DNA of 21,277 nt from a virus. The DNA is taken from IMG/VR virus record IMGVR_UViG_3300042887_003107, positions 1 through 21,277 of that record; one strand, given 5' to 3'. Shown here one piece after another: positions 5,114-12,190 of the stretch. A program made the position numbers and the translations under genes. The notes below the pieces were generated by a model. That model saw nothing but the letters and a program-made list of their open reading frames with translations, was not told the DNA's origin and did not search any database. Position 1 is the stretch's first letter. The number at the start of each line of letters is the position of its first letter.

Positions 5114-6109
5114 CTAAGCTGCTTTGCCCCACACCTCTTCCCAAGATCCTGACAATGCTCCTTTTGCATAGTCAGTAGCTTTGTTCTCAAAGAAGTTCGT
5201 ATGAATCGGGGCGTTGATAATTTCCTCAACCCAAGGGAGAGGATTCTTTTTAACTTTCATTATGCCCTTGAGGCCCAAACTAATAAGGCGGCGATCAGCA
5301 ATATAACGAATATAGCGTTTAACATCATCAGCAGATAGATCAGGCATACCGCCCATCCTAAATGATAGATCAATAAAACTATCTTCGAGTTCAACCATTC
5401 TTGTTGCAAGAGTGTAGATTTGAGATTTGAGATCGTCGTTCCAAATTTCTCTATTTTCTTCCACATATGTTCTAAACAGTTTGATCATGTTTTCGGCATG
5501 CATTGTCTCATCAACAATGCTCCAGGTTACAATCTGCCCCATGCCCTTCATCTTTCCATGGCGCGGAAAGTTCAACAGCATGATGAAGGAACTAAATAAT
5601 TGCATCCCTTCTGTAAAGGCACTAAACAAGGCGATGTTGCGAGCGATGCTTGTAGTATCAACTTTCATGTTCAATGGATCGTTTAGATATTCGTGCTTCT
5701 TACGCATCTCATCATACTGCATGAACTCGTTGTAGGTTGTTTCAGGCATGCCTAGCGTCTCAATCAGATGACTGTACGCCGCAACATGTAGAGCCTCCCG
5801 GGCAGCAAATCCTAGCAGCATCATACGCACTTCAGGTTGGGGGAAGTGAGGAAGATAGTTTCCCACATACCCGCCTGCTACATCTATGTCCCCTTGTGTG
5901 AAGAAACGAAAGATGTTCGTTAGAAAATACTTCTCATGTTCAGTCAGTTTGTTTTTCCAATCCTTCACATCTTCGATCATTGGAACTTCGGTATGTAACC
6001 AATGGGCCTGTTCGTGAGCTAACCACGCATCATAGGCCCAAGGATACGAGAAAGGTTTGTAGCTTGTTCTACTATCAGTTAGTTTTGCTTTTTGTTTTTT
6101 GGGTGCCAT
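5114..6109 (-). CDS. nrdB: Ribonucleotide reductase class I beta subunit
   Basis: The radical-generating small subunit of aerobic ribonucleotide reductase, partner of the alpha subunit at 7675-9471. With the ATG at 6107-6109 the product is 331 residues. The diiron ligands fall in order at D74, E105, H108, E167 (FTEG), E201 and H204 (DETMHAEN). The radical tyrosine is Y112 in REALHVAAY, so it looks like a tyrosyl-radical enzyme rather than a Tyr-less subclass. I preferred this start over the ATG at 6133 because AGGAG lies seven bases before it, and there is nothing comparable at 6133. It still overlaps the upstream unknown gene by 35 bases. The C-terminus (EEVWGKAA) is the part expected to dock to the alpha subunit. 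Confidence 0.95.
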   Translation of the reverse strand: MAPKKQKAKLTDSRTSYKPFSYPWAYDAWLAHEQAHWLHTEVPMIEDVKDWKNKLTEHEKYFLTNIFRFFTQGDIDVAGGYVGNYLPHFPQPEVRMMLLGFAAREALHVAAYSHLIETLGMPETTYNEFMQYDEMRKKHEYLNDPLNMKVDTTSIARNIALFSAFTEGMQLFSSFIMLLNFPRHGKMKGMGQIVTWSIVDETMHAENMIKLFRTYVEENREIWNDDLKSQIYTLATRMVELEDSFIDLSFRMGGMPDLSADDVKRYIRYIADRRLISLGLKGIMKVKKNPLPWVEEIINAPIHTNFFENKATDYAKGALSGSWEEVWGKAA

Positions 6110-6761
6110 ATGTTTTCTCCTTTTGGGTTTCATACATTACATCATCGGTATTGCCTAACGCCCATTTGGGATTCGTTTCTACGCGATAGGTCTTTGTACA
6201 AACCTTGAAGTCAGGGAACAGCAGTTTGGGCGGGTTAGATGCTGCATCAAGAAACAATGTCCGATTGTTGGGTTGTGCGGCATACTGTCCGTTGTCTAGT
6301 TGAATGAAGTTAAATGACTTATGATCCTCAGGCCATTCTGCATAAGTGGTATCAAGTGTATTGGGATCACTAAATCCGTTGTCAACCGTGAACAAATATT
6401 GCCCAGAATACCATTGCTTGTCTTTTGCAAAAAACTTCGCAGTTAGATTTCCTAAGAATGCTTTCTTGATCACAGTAACATCATGACTAAAACAATCCCA
6501 AATCTGTAAACTGTCTAGCGATAAAAATTTTTCAGTTTCTAGATCCTCGTTCCGAGACACATACGCATGAAGGGGTAGCTTATCGTACACAGCCCCGTAG
6601 TTGGGCAAGTATGATTCAATTCGAAATGCCTGACCTCGAATAGATTTGATGCTTACCCAAATACAAGGTTCGTATTCACCATGACCTCTTTGAAAGTCAT
6701 AGAGAAACTCCTTTCTAATGTAGCAATGGATAGGAGGAAGATTTGCTACCAAGTGCGCCAT
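6075..6761 (-). CDS. Conserved T4-like phage protein of unknown function
   Basis: A 228-residue protein beginning MAHLVANLPPIHCYIRKEFLYD, with GHGEYEPCIWVSIKSIRGQAFRIESYLPNYGAVYDKLPLHAYV in its first third broken into short strands and turns. I remember this N-terminal pattern from a conserved protein of T4-like marine phages with no assigned function. The middle (about 80-190) is aromatic and beta-rich, and the C-terminus is a basic Lys/Thr tail (EKTYGTQKTKSKTN) that overlaps nrdB. Its ATG overlaps the thioredoxin stop (TAATG). Sitting between thioredoxin and nrdB, it is co-expressed with RNR, which hints at but does not show a role in nucleotide supply. Confidence 0.78.
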   Translation of the reverse strand: MAHLVANLPPIHCYIRKEFLYDFQRGHGEYEPCIWVSIKSIRGQAFRIESYLPNYGAVYDKLPLHAYVSRNEDLETEKFLSLDSLQIWDCFSHDVTVIKKAFLGNLTAKFFAKDKQWYSGQYLFTVDNGFSDPNTLDTTYAEWPEDHKSFNFIQLDNGQYAAQPNNRTLFLDAASNPPKLLFPDFKVCTKTYRVETNPKWALGNTDDVMYETQKEKTYGTQKTKSKTN

Positions 6762-7000
6762 TATTGTTTAACCCACTGCTTGATTTTTTCTGAACTGTGA
6801 ACACCAACCAACCTTGCAATTTCTTTTTCTTCAAACAAAACTAAAGTGGGCACAGAACGAATACCAAACTCAATAGCCATTGCATCATGCATATCGATAT
6901 CAACTACTTCAATTGGAATGTCTAAGTTTGCTGCTTCTAAATTTTTCGCTAGCGCTTTGCAAGGTTGACACCAAGATGCTGTAAATCTAATTAGTTTCAT
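6761..7000 (-). CDS. Thioredoxin/glutaredoxin-like protein
   Basis: A 79-residue minimal thioredoxin fold. The redox motif is C11-Q-P-C14 after the conserved Trp (ASWCQPCK), and the cis-proline loop is SVPTLV with P51. It is shorter than E. coli thioredoxin (about 108), closer to phage thioredoxin/glutaredoxin proteins such as T4 NrdC (87). The likely job is to re-reduce the C-terminal CxxC of the phage NrdA. Location between nrdA and nrdB supports this. ATG has AGGAA about six bases upstream. The 39-base gap between the HNH gene and this start shows no strong promoter or terminator. Confidence 0.9.
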   Translation of the reverse strand: MKLIRFTASWCQPCKALAKNLEAANLDIPIEVVDIDMHDAMAIEFGIRSVPTLVLFEEKEIARLVGVHSSEKIKQWVKQ

Positions 7001-7039
7001 CTCACTTCCTGTGTTAGTTGTAGGGTGTTTACATTAATA

Positions 7040-7612
7040 TCATTTATGATTTGAATCTTTGCCATTTCTTTTTCGGGTATATGGTTTCATCCCCCTTACG
7101 TAACCCTCAGGAATTGTTTCATGCGGATACAAATATAAATTATCGACCCCGTTGTTATACCACGTCCTACCTTTTACAAAACTATTATTTAAAAATGGAT
7201 TTTTTTCTGGAAACTTTTTCATCGGATTTTCTTCTGATGACATTCTAACAAATGCTTTTTTTCTAGAATTTTCACTTTTTCCTGGATTTTCTATTTTTGA
7301 ATGCCATCGTTTAAATTCTGAATAATGAGTCTTAATGTTGTGAACCATCTTAGATGTTAGCTTTCTATTGCCGTGGGGGTCCCTTAGCATGCACAAAAAG
7401 GCGTAATGAATTTTAGGTTCTTTTGGATAGATTTTTGTGAGTAGCCAATGTGCAAGATAATGTTCTCGATATGTAAGAATAACTAAATTATCGCTGTCAT
7501 CAGTTCCTCCTAAACATTTAGGTAAAATATGATGTTTTTCACAGTATTCTGTATGTTCTAACCTAGATTTTCTTGTCTTTATAATATTATTATAGAGTTT
7601 TAAATAGTCCAT
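7040..7612 (-). CDS. HNH homing endonuclease (free-standing, in the RNR operon)
   Basis: A 190-residue HNH endonuclease. The nuclease core is EKHHILPKCLGGTDDSDNLV (about 25-44) followed by the His of TYREHYLAHWLL. The C-terminal part contains WYNNGVDNLYLYPHETIPEG, a short DNA-binding-type motif often attached to phage homing endonucleases. Such genes spread by cutting alleles that lack them; T4 carries MobE in the equivalent nrdA-nrdB interval. The gene is visibly more A+T-rich than the nrdA and nrdB genes beside it, a sign of separate origin. Its start codon lies in a 13-bp hairpin whose 5' arm is overlapped by a TATAAATA late promoter (7601-7641). The predicted effect is translation only from late transcripts. 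Confidence 0.88.
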   Translation of the reverse strand: MDYLKLYNNIIKTRKSRLEHTEYCEKHHILPKCLGGTDDSDNLVILTYREHYLAHWLLTKIYPKEPKIHYAFLCMLRDPHGNRKLTSKMVHNIKTHYSEFKRWHSKIENPGKSENSRKKAFVRMSSEENPMKKFPEKNPFLNNSFVKGRTWYNNGVDNLYLYPHETIPEGYVRGMKPYTRKRNGKDSNHK

Positions 7613-7639
7613 ATACCCTCCTTTGTTATGGACTATTTA
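7601..7639 (-). promoter_or_regulatory. RBS-sequestering hairpin of the HNH gene
   Basis: The two perfect 13-base arms are 7601-7613 and 7627-7639 (minus-strand 5' arm UAAAUAGUCCAUA), with the 13-base loop ACAAAGGAGGGUA holding the Shine-Dalgarno. The AUG (7610-7612) is in the 3' arm. Read-through RNA from nrdA would form the full stem and hide the start. RNA made from the overlapping late promoter would lack most of the 5' arm. Confidence 0.82.
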
Positions 7640-7641
7640 TA
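7634..7641 (-). promoter_or_regulatory. T4-type late promoter (TATAAATA)
   Basis: A perfect TATAAATA octamer on the minus strand, 22 bases before the HNH start codon. T4 late promoters have only this element and start five to seven bases downstream, here at about 7627-7629. It is embedded in the 5' arm of the hairpin that covers the HNH start. Confidence 0.75.
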
Positions 7642-7674
7642 TCCTTCACAAGTTTCAATTATCTGCGAAGGATA

Positions 7675-9471
7675 CTATTCGCAGGCTAAGCAAGCATCAC
7701 CTTCTGCAAGTGCCTTCAAATCTAGTTCTTGAATAACTTCTCGTTCGATCTTCTTAGAGACTTTATCTGCTTTTCCGATCTTTTCTGAACGGCAATAGTA
7801 TAAAGTCTTGAGTCCTTGTTTCCATGCTTGAAAGTGTACAGCGTGAAGATATTTTATGTTAGCGTCAGGCCTGAAAAAGAGGTTAAGGGATTGTGCTTGG
7901 TCAATGTAACTTTGTCGGTGACTTGCGTGCTCCACAATCCAGCGCTGGTCAATCTCCATAGCCGTTTTGAATACGTCCTTTTCCCAGTCAGATAGTATGT
8001 CAAGGTGCTGTACTGATCCGTCGTTAGCAATGATACTTGACCAGATATCTTGATAATCCAATCGTTTGTCTGCATCACACTTCTCCTTGATGATTGCGTC
8101 TAAGAACTTATTCTTGTTTAGATGAGCACCCGAGAGGGTGTCCTGTCGATAAGCATTAGCACGATAGGGCTCAATTGAAGGACTGGTGTTGCCCATGATG
8201 ATACTAGAAGATGCGTTAGGAGCAATAGCAAGCATGTGGCTAAACCTTTTACCGGTACCAACAGCGTCAGGTGCCTCACCTCTCTCCTTTCCAAGTTCGA
8301 TGTTTGCAACATCTAGACCTTCGCGGATGTGTTTGAACATCCTACGATTCGAACTGATTGCAAGAGGTGACTCCCAGGGAAGGTTTTTCTTGTGCAAGTA
8401 TGCATGAAACCCCAAAGCACCGACTCCGATAGAACGCTCTCGCATCGCTGAATACTTTGCCCTTTGCACAGGTTCGGGGGCATGATCAATAAAGTATTGT
8501 AACACATTATCTAGCATTTCTGCAATGTCCCGCAAAAAGTTTTTATCATTTTTCCACTCATCAAAGTATTCGAGGTTGACAGATGACAAACAGCAGACAG
8601 CAGTACGATCTTTGTCAGTGGGTAGAATGATCTCGCTACATAAGTTTGACTGTTTGATAGACAGACCCAACTTTTTTTGAAACTCAGGCATCTGACTATT
8701 GCTGGTGTCAATAAAATGTAGATAGGGTTCACCTGTGTGCATACGCATCTCAAGAATACGCTGCCAAAGCTCCTTAGCAGAAACTTTATCTCGAACTTGA
8801 CTGTTGTGTGGATCTCTCAGCTCCCATGTATCATCACAGTTAGGATCAAGCATGCACCTTTCAATGATCTGCATGAAGTTGTCGGTGATGTTTATACCAT
8901 GATGCAAGTTCAAACAACGCATGTTCTGGTCGCCCGTCGGTTTCCTCATTTCGAGAAAAATAAGAATATCAGGATGACTGATATCAAGATAGGCAGCGTA
9001 AGAACCTCTCCGAGTCCTGCCTTGCCTGTACGCCAACGAAGATGCATCATATGTCCTAAGATGAGGCATAACCCCAACTGACTTATCGTCAGCAGAACGA
9101 ATTCCAATTCCGATACCAATACCGCCTCCTAACATTGAGAGCCAATTTACTTCCGCCAAACAATCGACCAGACCCTCTGCACTATCGTGTAGATAAGGGA
9201 GAAAGCATGATATAGGAAGGCCGCGACTGCTACGCCCAAAACTGAGAATGGGAGTAGAATAACTGAGCCAATGACGACTGCTGTACTCATATAACCTTTG
9301 AGCATGTTCCTGCGAGGAAGAGAATACTTTTGAGACATAAGCAAACCTTTCTTGTGGTGAGTTTTCATCATCACGCATGTAAGATTCACGGAGCCTTTTT
9401 AACCCTAGGTCATCAAAAAGGGAATCTCTTGAAAAGTCTACAGCAACCCGATGCACAATATTTGTACCCAT
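7675..9471 (-). CDS. nrdA: Ribonucleotide reductase class I alpha subunit, short form
   Basis: The catalytic large subunit of ribonucleotide reductase, which reduces NDPs to dNDPs. Visible landmarks: C89 in ISCFLPYL (redox cysteine of the active site), the NLCSE catalytic loop with N276, thiyl C278 and E280, C293 in VCCLSSVNLE (the redox partner), the paired tyrosines Y558-Y559 in TLYYCRS for radical transfer, and the C-terminal C594/C597 of CLACE that thioredoxin re-reduces. At 598 residues it is much shorter than E. coli or T4 NrdA (about 750-760). The N-terminal ATP-cone domain is absent, so dATP feedback inhibition is probably lost. ATG has AGGG six bases upstream and follows the MazG-like gene by 11 bases. 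Confidence 0.95.
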   Translation of the reverse strand: MGTNIVHRVAVDFSRDSLFDDLGLKRLRESYMRDDENSPQERFAYVSKVFSSSQEHAQRLYEYSSRHWLSYSTPILSFGRSSRGLPISCFLPYLHDSAEGLVDCLAEVNWLSMLGGGIGIGIGIRSADDKSVGVMPHLRTYDASSLAYRQGRTRRGSYAAYLDISHPDILIFLEMRKPTGDQNMRCLNLHHGINITDNFMQIIERCMLDPNCDDTWELRDPHNSQVRDKVSAKELWQRILEMRMHTGEPYLHFIDTSNSQMPEFQKKLGLSIKQSNLCSEIILPTDKDRTAVCCLSSVNLEYFDEWKNDKNFLRDIAEMLDNVLQYFIDHAPEPVQRAKYSAMRERSIGVGALGFHAYLHKKNLPWESPLAISSNRRMFKHIREGLDVANIELGKERGEAPDAVGTGKRFSHMLAIAPNASSSIIMGNTSPSIEPYRANAYRQDTLSGAHLNKNKFLDAIIKEKCDADKRLDYQDIWSSIIANDGSVQHLDILSDWEKDVFKTAMEIDQRWIVEHASHRQSYIDQAQSLNLFFRPDANIKYLHAVHFQAWKQGLKTLYYCRSEKIGKADKVSKKIEREVIQELDLKALAEGDACLACE

Positions 9472-9482
9472 ACGAATCCCTA

Positions 9483-9854
9483 TTACTTTGTTAAAATTGT
9501 TTTAATATCTGGAGGTGAATATGTATCGGGTTTCAAAACCTTGCCATCTTCTCGTTTGATTAGCTTGCCATTGATACACTTAGACATGTTTGATCTTGCG
9601 ACTTCATCCCAAACTTTCTGCAATGGGATACCCAATGAGTGGCACAAACCTTCAATAACCCAAATGAGATCTGCACAAGCATCTGCTGTTTCAACCATAT
9701 CAAATTTTCTTATCGCCATTGCCAGCTCAAAAAATTCTTCTTTGATTAAATCGTGATACATCATAGCTTGCTGCGTGAAGGTACCCTGTAATTCATCGCT
9801 TACAGTGTGTTCAGCTGCAATCATAAAGTTTTTTACATCATCTCTTGTATTCAT
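9483..9854 (-). CDS. MazG-like / phosphoribosyl-ATP pyrophosphohydrolase-fold protein
   Basis: A 123-residue all-alpha NTP pyrophosphohydrolase. The metal-binding pattern E39-E-x2-E43 (IKEEFFEL) followed by E55-x2-D58 and D62 (VETADACADLIW) is the MazG/HisE superfamily signature. The C-terminal SKCINGKLIKREDGKVLKPDTYSPPD run is typical of the phage branch annotated as phosphoribosyl-ATP pyrophosphohydrolase-like. It would hydrolyse a nucleotide triphosphate; candidates are (d)NTPs for pool cleansing or ppGpp-like alarmones, as proposed for cyanophage MazG. ATG at 9852-9854 overlaps the thyX stop (TAATG) and has GGAG six bases upstream; a longer frame to 9911 lacks support. Confidence 0.85.
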   Translation of the reverse strand: MNTRDDVKNFMIAAEHTVSDELQGTFTQQAMMYHDLIKEEFFELAMAIRKFDMVETADACADLIWVIEGLCHSLGIPLQKVWDEVARSNMSKCINGKLIKREDGKVLKPDTYSPPDIKTILTK

Positions 9855-10537
9855 TATTGCTCCACAAAGGTTTGCATTAGGGGAAAGATACCTGCAATGA
9901 CCTTCGCACATTCTTTTGCAATGTCTGCATGTTCTTTCTGTGTCCCATTGCCGCTTCTAAGTTCAATGTAATGTACCCATGATCGTAATGTGCCATTCAT
10001 ATACAGGCGAGAGATAGTATTGCCTTCAGGCAGAACAGCCCTCGCCTGTTCTTTTGCTATTCCCTTTGATACTGCCCATTCATATACATTCTTGGCTTCA
10101 GTAATAACTCTAGTTTGCATCTGCTCCCATTGGTAAGCGATCTGCCTGTTTTTGTCGTCTGTCAAATCAAGAGAGACAGAGTTCTGTCTGTTCTTGTTGT
10201 CTTGATATCTTGCTTCTCGTAAAATGAAATCCAATTCCTTGGTGGGGTCCGCATACCGTTGACTGAATTCCTGAAAGCTAAAACTTCTATGGCGAAGAAT
10301 TTGTCTAGCGATATCTCGGGTAGTTTCAATCTCGAGACAGGCGGAGACCATTTCAAGGGGGCTCCAGTGCTTGTGTTTGACAAGGTAATGAATAAGTTTC
10401 TCAGACGTTTCGGTGTTAAACTGGTTTGAAGGATTGGACACACGGGCACAATACGCAATGAGTTCCTGTATGGCATAGAGACCTTCCTTCTGAATATCTG
10501 CTGAGGGCTTTGAATAACTAACTAATGTAACTTTCAT
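9854..10537 (-). CDS. thyX: Flavin-dependent thymidylate synthase
   Basis: Converts dUMP to dTMP using FAD and methylene-tetrahydrofolate. The ThyX signature RHRxxSxNExSxR appears as RHRSFSFQEFSQR at residues 82-94, with Gln in place of the usual Asn. The C-terminal half carries RAVLPEGNTISRLYMNGTLRSWVHYIELR, the nucleotide-binding end of the active site. The 227-residue product is normal for the family. The start chosen is ATG at 10535-10537: GGGAG lies four bases upstream and the previous gene's TGA ends one base before it. The longer frame to 10639 would overlap that gene by 100 bases. With dCMP deaminase it forms a complete dCMP-to-dTMP route. Confidence 0.95.
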   Translation of the reverse strand: MKVTLVSYSKPSADIQKEGLYAIQELIAYCARVSNPSNQFNTETSEKLIHYLVKHKHWSPLEMVSACLEIETTRDIARQILRHRSFSFQEFSQRYADPTKELDFILREARYQDNKNRQNSVSLDLTDDKNRQIAYQWEQMQTRVITEAKNVYEWAVSKGIAKEQARAVLPEGNTISRLYMNGTLRSWVHYIELRSGNGTQKEHADIAKECAKVIAGIFPLMQTFVEQ

Positions 10538-10538
10538 G

Positions 10539-10793
10539 TCACTCCCACTTATCGGTTTGCTCAAAACTAAGTTCTTGAATGGTTTTATCTTTAAATACTT
10601 TTCGAGGATTGCCACACATATGACACTTTGGATTACCACAGTTCATCACATGATGCTTGTGGTACCTATGAGGTTCCGTTATGTAAGTGTCGGGAGTGTG
10701 GTTTGTCTTTGCTATTTGTATTTGTCGTTTGATTGCTGCTTGTTCTTGGTGAAGTCGTCTCGACCTCCTCTCTTTAGTTTCTTCGTCGCTCAT
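10539..10793 (-). CDS. Small Cys/His-rich phage protein (putative zinc-binding)
   Basis: An 84-residue protein with a charged helical N-terminus (ETKERRSRRLHQEQAAIKRQ) and a compact C-terminal module RYHKHHVMNCGNPKCHMCGN followed by PRKVFKDKTIQE. Cys52, Cys57 and Cys60 with nearby His45/47/48 look like a small metal-binding knuckle. I remember the HxHHxxNCGxPxCxMCGNPRK pattern from many tailed phages, always without a known function. ATG at 10791-10793 overlaps the primase stop (TAATG) with GAGG six bases upstream, so the longer frame to 10808 is not needed. Its place between primase and thyX is consistent with a replication-linked role, which is inference. Confidence 0.8.
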   Translation of the reverse strand: MSDEETKERRSRRLHQEQAAIKRQIQIAKTNHTPDTYITEPHRYHKHHVMNCGNPKCHMCGNPRKVFKDKTIQELSFEQTDKWE

Positions 10794-11815
10794 TAGCACC
10801 TCTTCCAAGTAAAGAAGTTTGCCTTTGCCTGCAAATCTGCACAGGCGTTCTTGTCTATAATCGACTTAACTTGTGCTTTTGTTTTTCCTGCAAGTATGAG
10901 ATCGTTAATGTCTTTCTCTTTTTGACTCTGAGGCCAGATCACAATCCGATAACCTTTTGCAATCAGATCATTATATACCTTACATACTTCCTTGTTGCGA
11001 GGTTGATTGTCAACTATGACTGTCATGTCCTCTTTCTTGAAAGGTAGGAGTTCAAGTTTATTGAATCCTGTACCTGATACTGCAATGCAATTATCTATAA
11101 ACAAACTATCGATGGGGCCTTCTACCACATAGATATGCTTTGACTCATCAACTACATCCATACCAAACACTAGCAACTCGTCGCTTTTGATTTTGACTGT
11201 TATATATCGGAGCTGCTCATCTCCAAGTGCACGACAAGTCATTCCCGATAGCTGTAGATCCTTCGTGTAGAAAGGTAGCACCAGTCGAGGCTCTTCTGAC
11301 TTGATTCGATCCTTCATCTTCTCAGAGATCTGCTCTATGTTCTTGATGTTGTCAATGAAGAATAGTCGAGGCAGAACATCATCAGGAATCTTTCGCTTTG
11401 CACAAAACTGCCGGGCGATATGATCCTCAGGCAGTTCACTCACACGATCTAGCAAAGAATCAAGAATGGTTTTCTCTGTTTTGACTACAGGCTCTGTGAA
11501 CTTGAACTGAGGATCCTTATGTGCCTTGTTAGGAGCAGCACCTGTTGCATATCTTTCTAGAGCATACTGTGCATACAGTCCTTGATCGGTTTGCTTTAGA
11601 AAGGTCCCAAAGTGGATGGATACACTACAGTTGTGACACTTCATGAACATGTCACCTTTCATTCTAAAGAAGTACCCTCGCGCTTTATGTTTCTTTGATG
11701 CCGAGTCTCCGCAGATCGTACAACGAAAGTTAAAAAGGTAATCAGACTTCCTCTTGAACAACGGAAGTCGATTTGCAATAAGATTGATATACTTTAGATC
11801 AATGTACAGCGACAT
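10793..11815 (-). CDS. 61: DNA primase, T4 gp61 type
   Basis: Makes RNA primers for the lagging strand together with a T4 gp41-type helicase. Domains in order: an N-terminal zinc ribbon with C32-x2-C35 and C60-x2-C63; a linker; then a TOPRIM core with VVEGPIDSLF (E232, D236), VIVDN (D269) and KDINDLI (D302). The 340-residue length is almost exactly that of T4 gp61 (342). Its AUG is tucked into an 8-bp hairpin with the strong AAGGAGG Shine-Dalgarno in the loop (11814-11840), and a candidate sigma70 promoter lies across the same place. This gene opens the replication block after the virion genes. Confidence 0.92.
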   Translation of the reverse strand: MSLYIDLKYINLIANRLPLFKRKSDYLFNFRCTICGDSASKKHKARGYFFRMKGDMFMKCHNCSVSIHFGTFLKQTDQGLYAQYALERYATGAAPNKAHKDPQFKFTEPVVKTEKTILDSLLDRVSELPEDHIARQFCAKRKIPDDVLPRLFFIDNIKNIEQISEKMKDRIKSEEPRLVLPFYTKDLQLSGMTCRALGDEQLRYITVKIKSDELLVFGMDVVDESKHIYVVEGPIDSLFIDNCIAVSGTGFNKLELLPFKKEDMTVIVDNQPRNKEVCKVYNDLIAKGYRIVIWPQSQKEKDINDLILAGKTKAQVKSIIDKNACADLQAKANFFTWKRC

Positions 11816-11840
11816 GATAGGCCTCCTTGAAACCTATCAT
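11814..11840 (-). promoter_or_regulatory. RBS hairpin of the primase gene
   Basis: In the mRNA, AUGAUAGG (11833-11840) pairs perfectly with CCUAUCAU (11814-11821) across an 11-base loop UUUCAAGGAGG that contains a full Shine-Dalgarno. The first two bases of the start codon (11813-11815) are paired at the stem base. Read-through RNA from the virion block would carry the full hairpin, while RNA from the local promoter would start in the loop. Confidence 0.7.
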
Positions 11841-11864
11841 ATAACATAATCAAGATGAATGCAA
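11836..11864 (-). promoter_or_regulatory. Candidate sigma70 promoter before primase
   Basis: Minus-strand TTGCAT (11859-11864) and TATGAT (11836-11841) with a 17-base spacer. There are two mismatches in the -35 and one in the -10. It lies at the boundary between the late virion block and the replication block, where an early promoter is expected. The predicted start is about 11829. Confidence 0.45.
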
Positions 11865-11866
11865 TG

Positions 11867-12190
11867 CTACTTTTTCTTGGCTGTTGCTTTTTTCTTAGTA
11901 GGAGCACGCTTTTTCTTAGGTTCAGGAGCAACTTCTACAGTAGGTGCTTGAACAGTGACAGTAACTTCAGGTGCAGGCTCTTTAGTTTCTAACTTAACTT
12001 CTTGCTTAACGGGAAACTCTGCAGGGGGAAGAGGTGCGGGTTCTGGTTTTTTGACTTCCTCTGGTCGAATGAACATAGGAGTCACAATGATATCCGGCTG
12101 CTTTACAGGCTCTGGTGCAGGAGCAACAGGTGCAGATTCAATTTTGGGTCTACCGAAAAAGTAGTTACTTAATTTTTGCAAGAAGTTCAT
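11867..12190 (-). CDS. Pro/Lys-rich protein with histone-like basic tail, unknown function
   Basis: A 107-residue low-complexity protein. After a short hydrophobic/basic N-terminus (MNFLQKLSNYFFGRPK) come Pro/Val/Glu/Ala repeats (APVAPAPEPVKQP, EPAPLPPAEFPVKQE), then a Lys-rich tail, PKKKRAPTKKKATAKKK, like a histone H1 or phage basic DNA-binding tail. I know no family with a described function. The reading frame overlaps the end of the preceding gene by 26 bases, and its ATG has GGAAGAG a few bases upstream. No terminator follows it in the 51-base gap to primase, which holds the primase hairpin and candidate promoter. A DNA-binding or packaged role is possible but unproven. Confidence 0.65.
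   Translation of the reverse strand: MNFLQKLSNYFFGRPKIESAPVAPAPEPVKQPDIIVTPMFIRPEEVKKPEPAPLPPAEFPVKQEVKLETKEPAPEVTVTVQAPTVEVAPEPKKKRAPTKKKATAKKK

Noticed and set aside
5114-6133. Longer nrdB beginning at the ATG at 6133.
   Set aside because: The AGGAG stands before the ATG at 6109; the extra N-terminal residues MKPKRRKH have no ribosome site and no family support.
7001-7039. Possible promoter or terminator in the gap between the HNH gene and thioredoxin.
   Set aside because: Only a 5-bp repeat with a tiny loop and weak -10-like A/T runs; no -35 or U-run that I can support.
9147-9389. An 80-residue minus-strand frame with a hydrophobic, membrane-like segment.
   Set aside because: It is fully inside nrdA in another frame, with no convincing ribosome site and in a region where nrdA encodes conserved protein.
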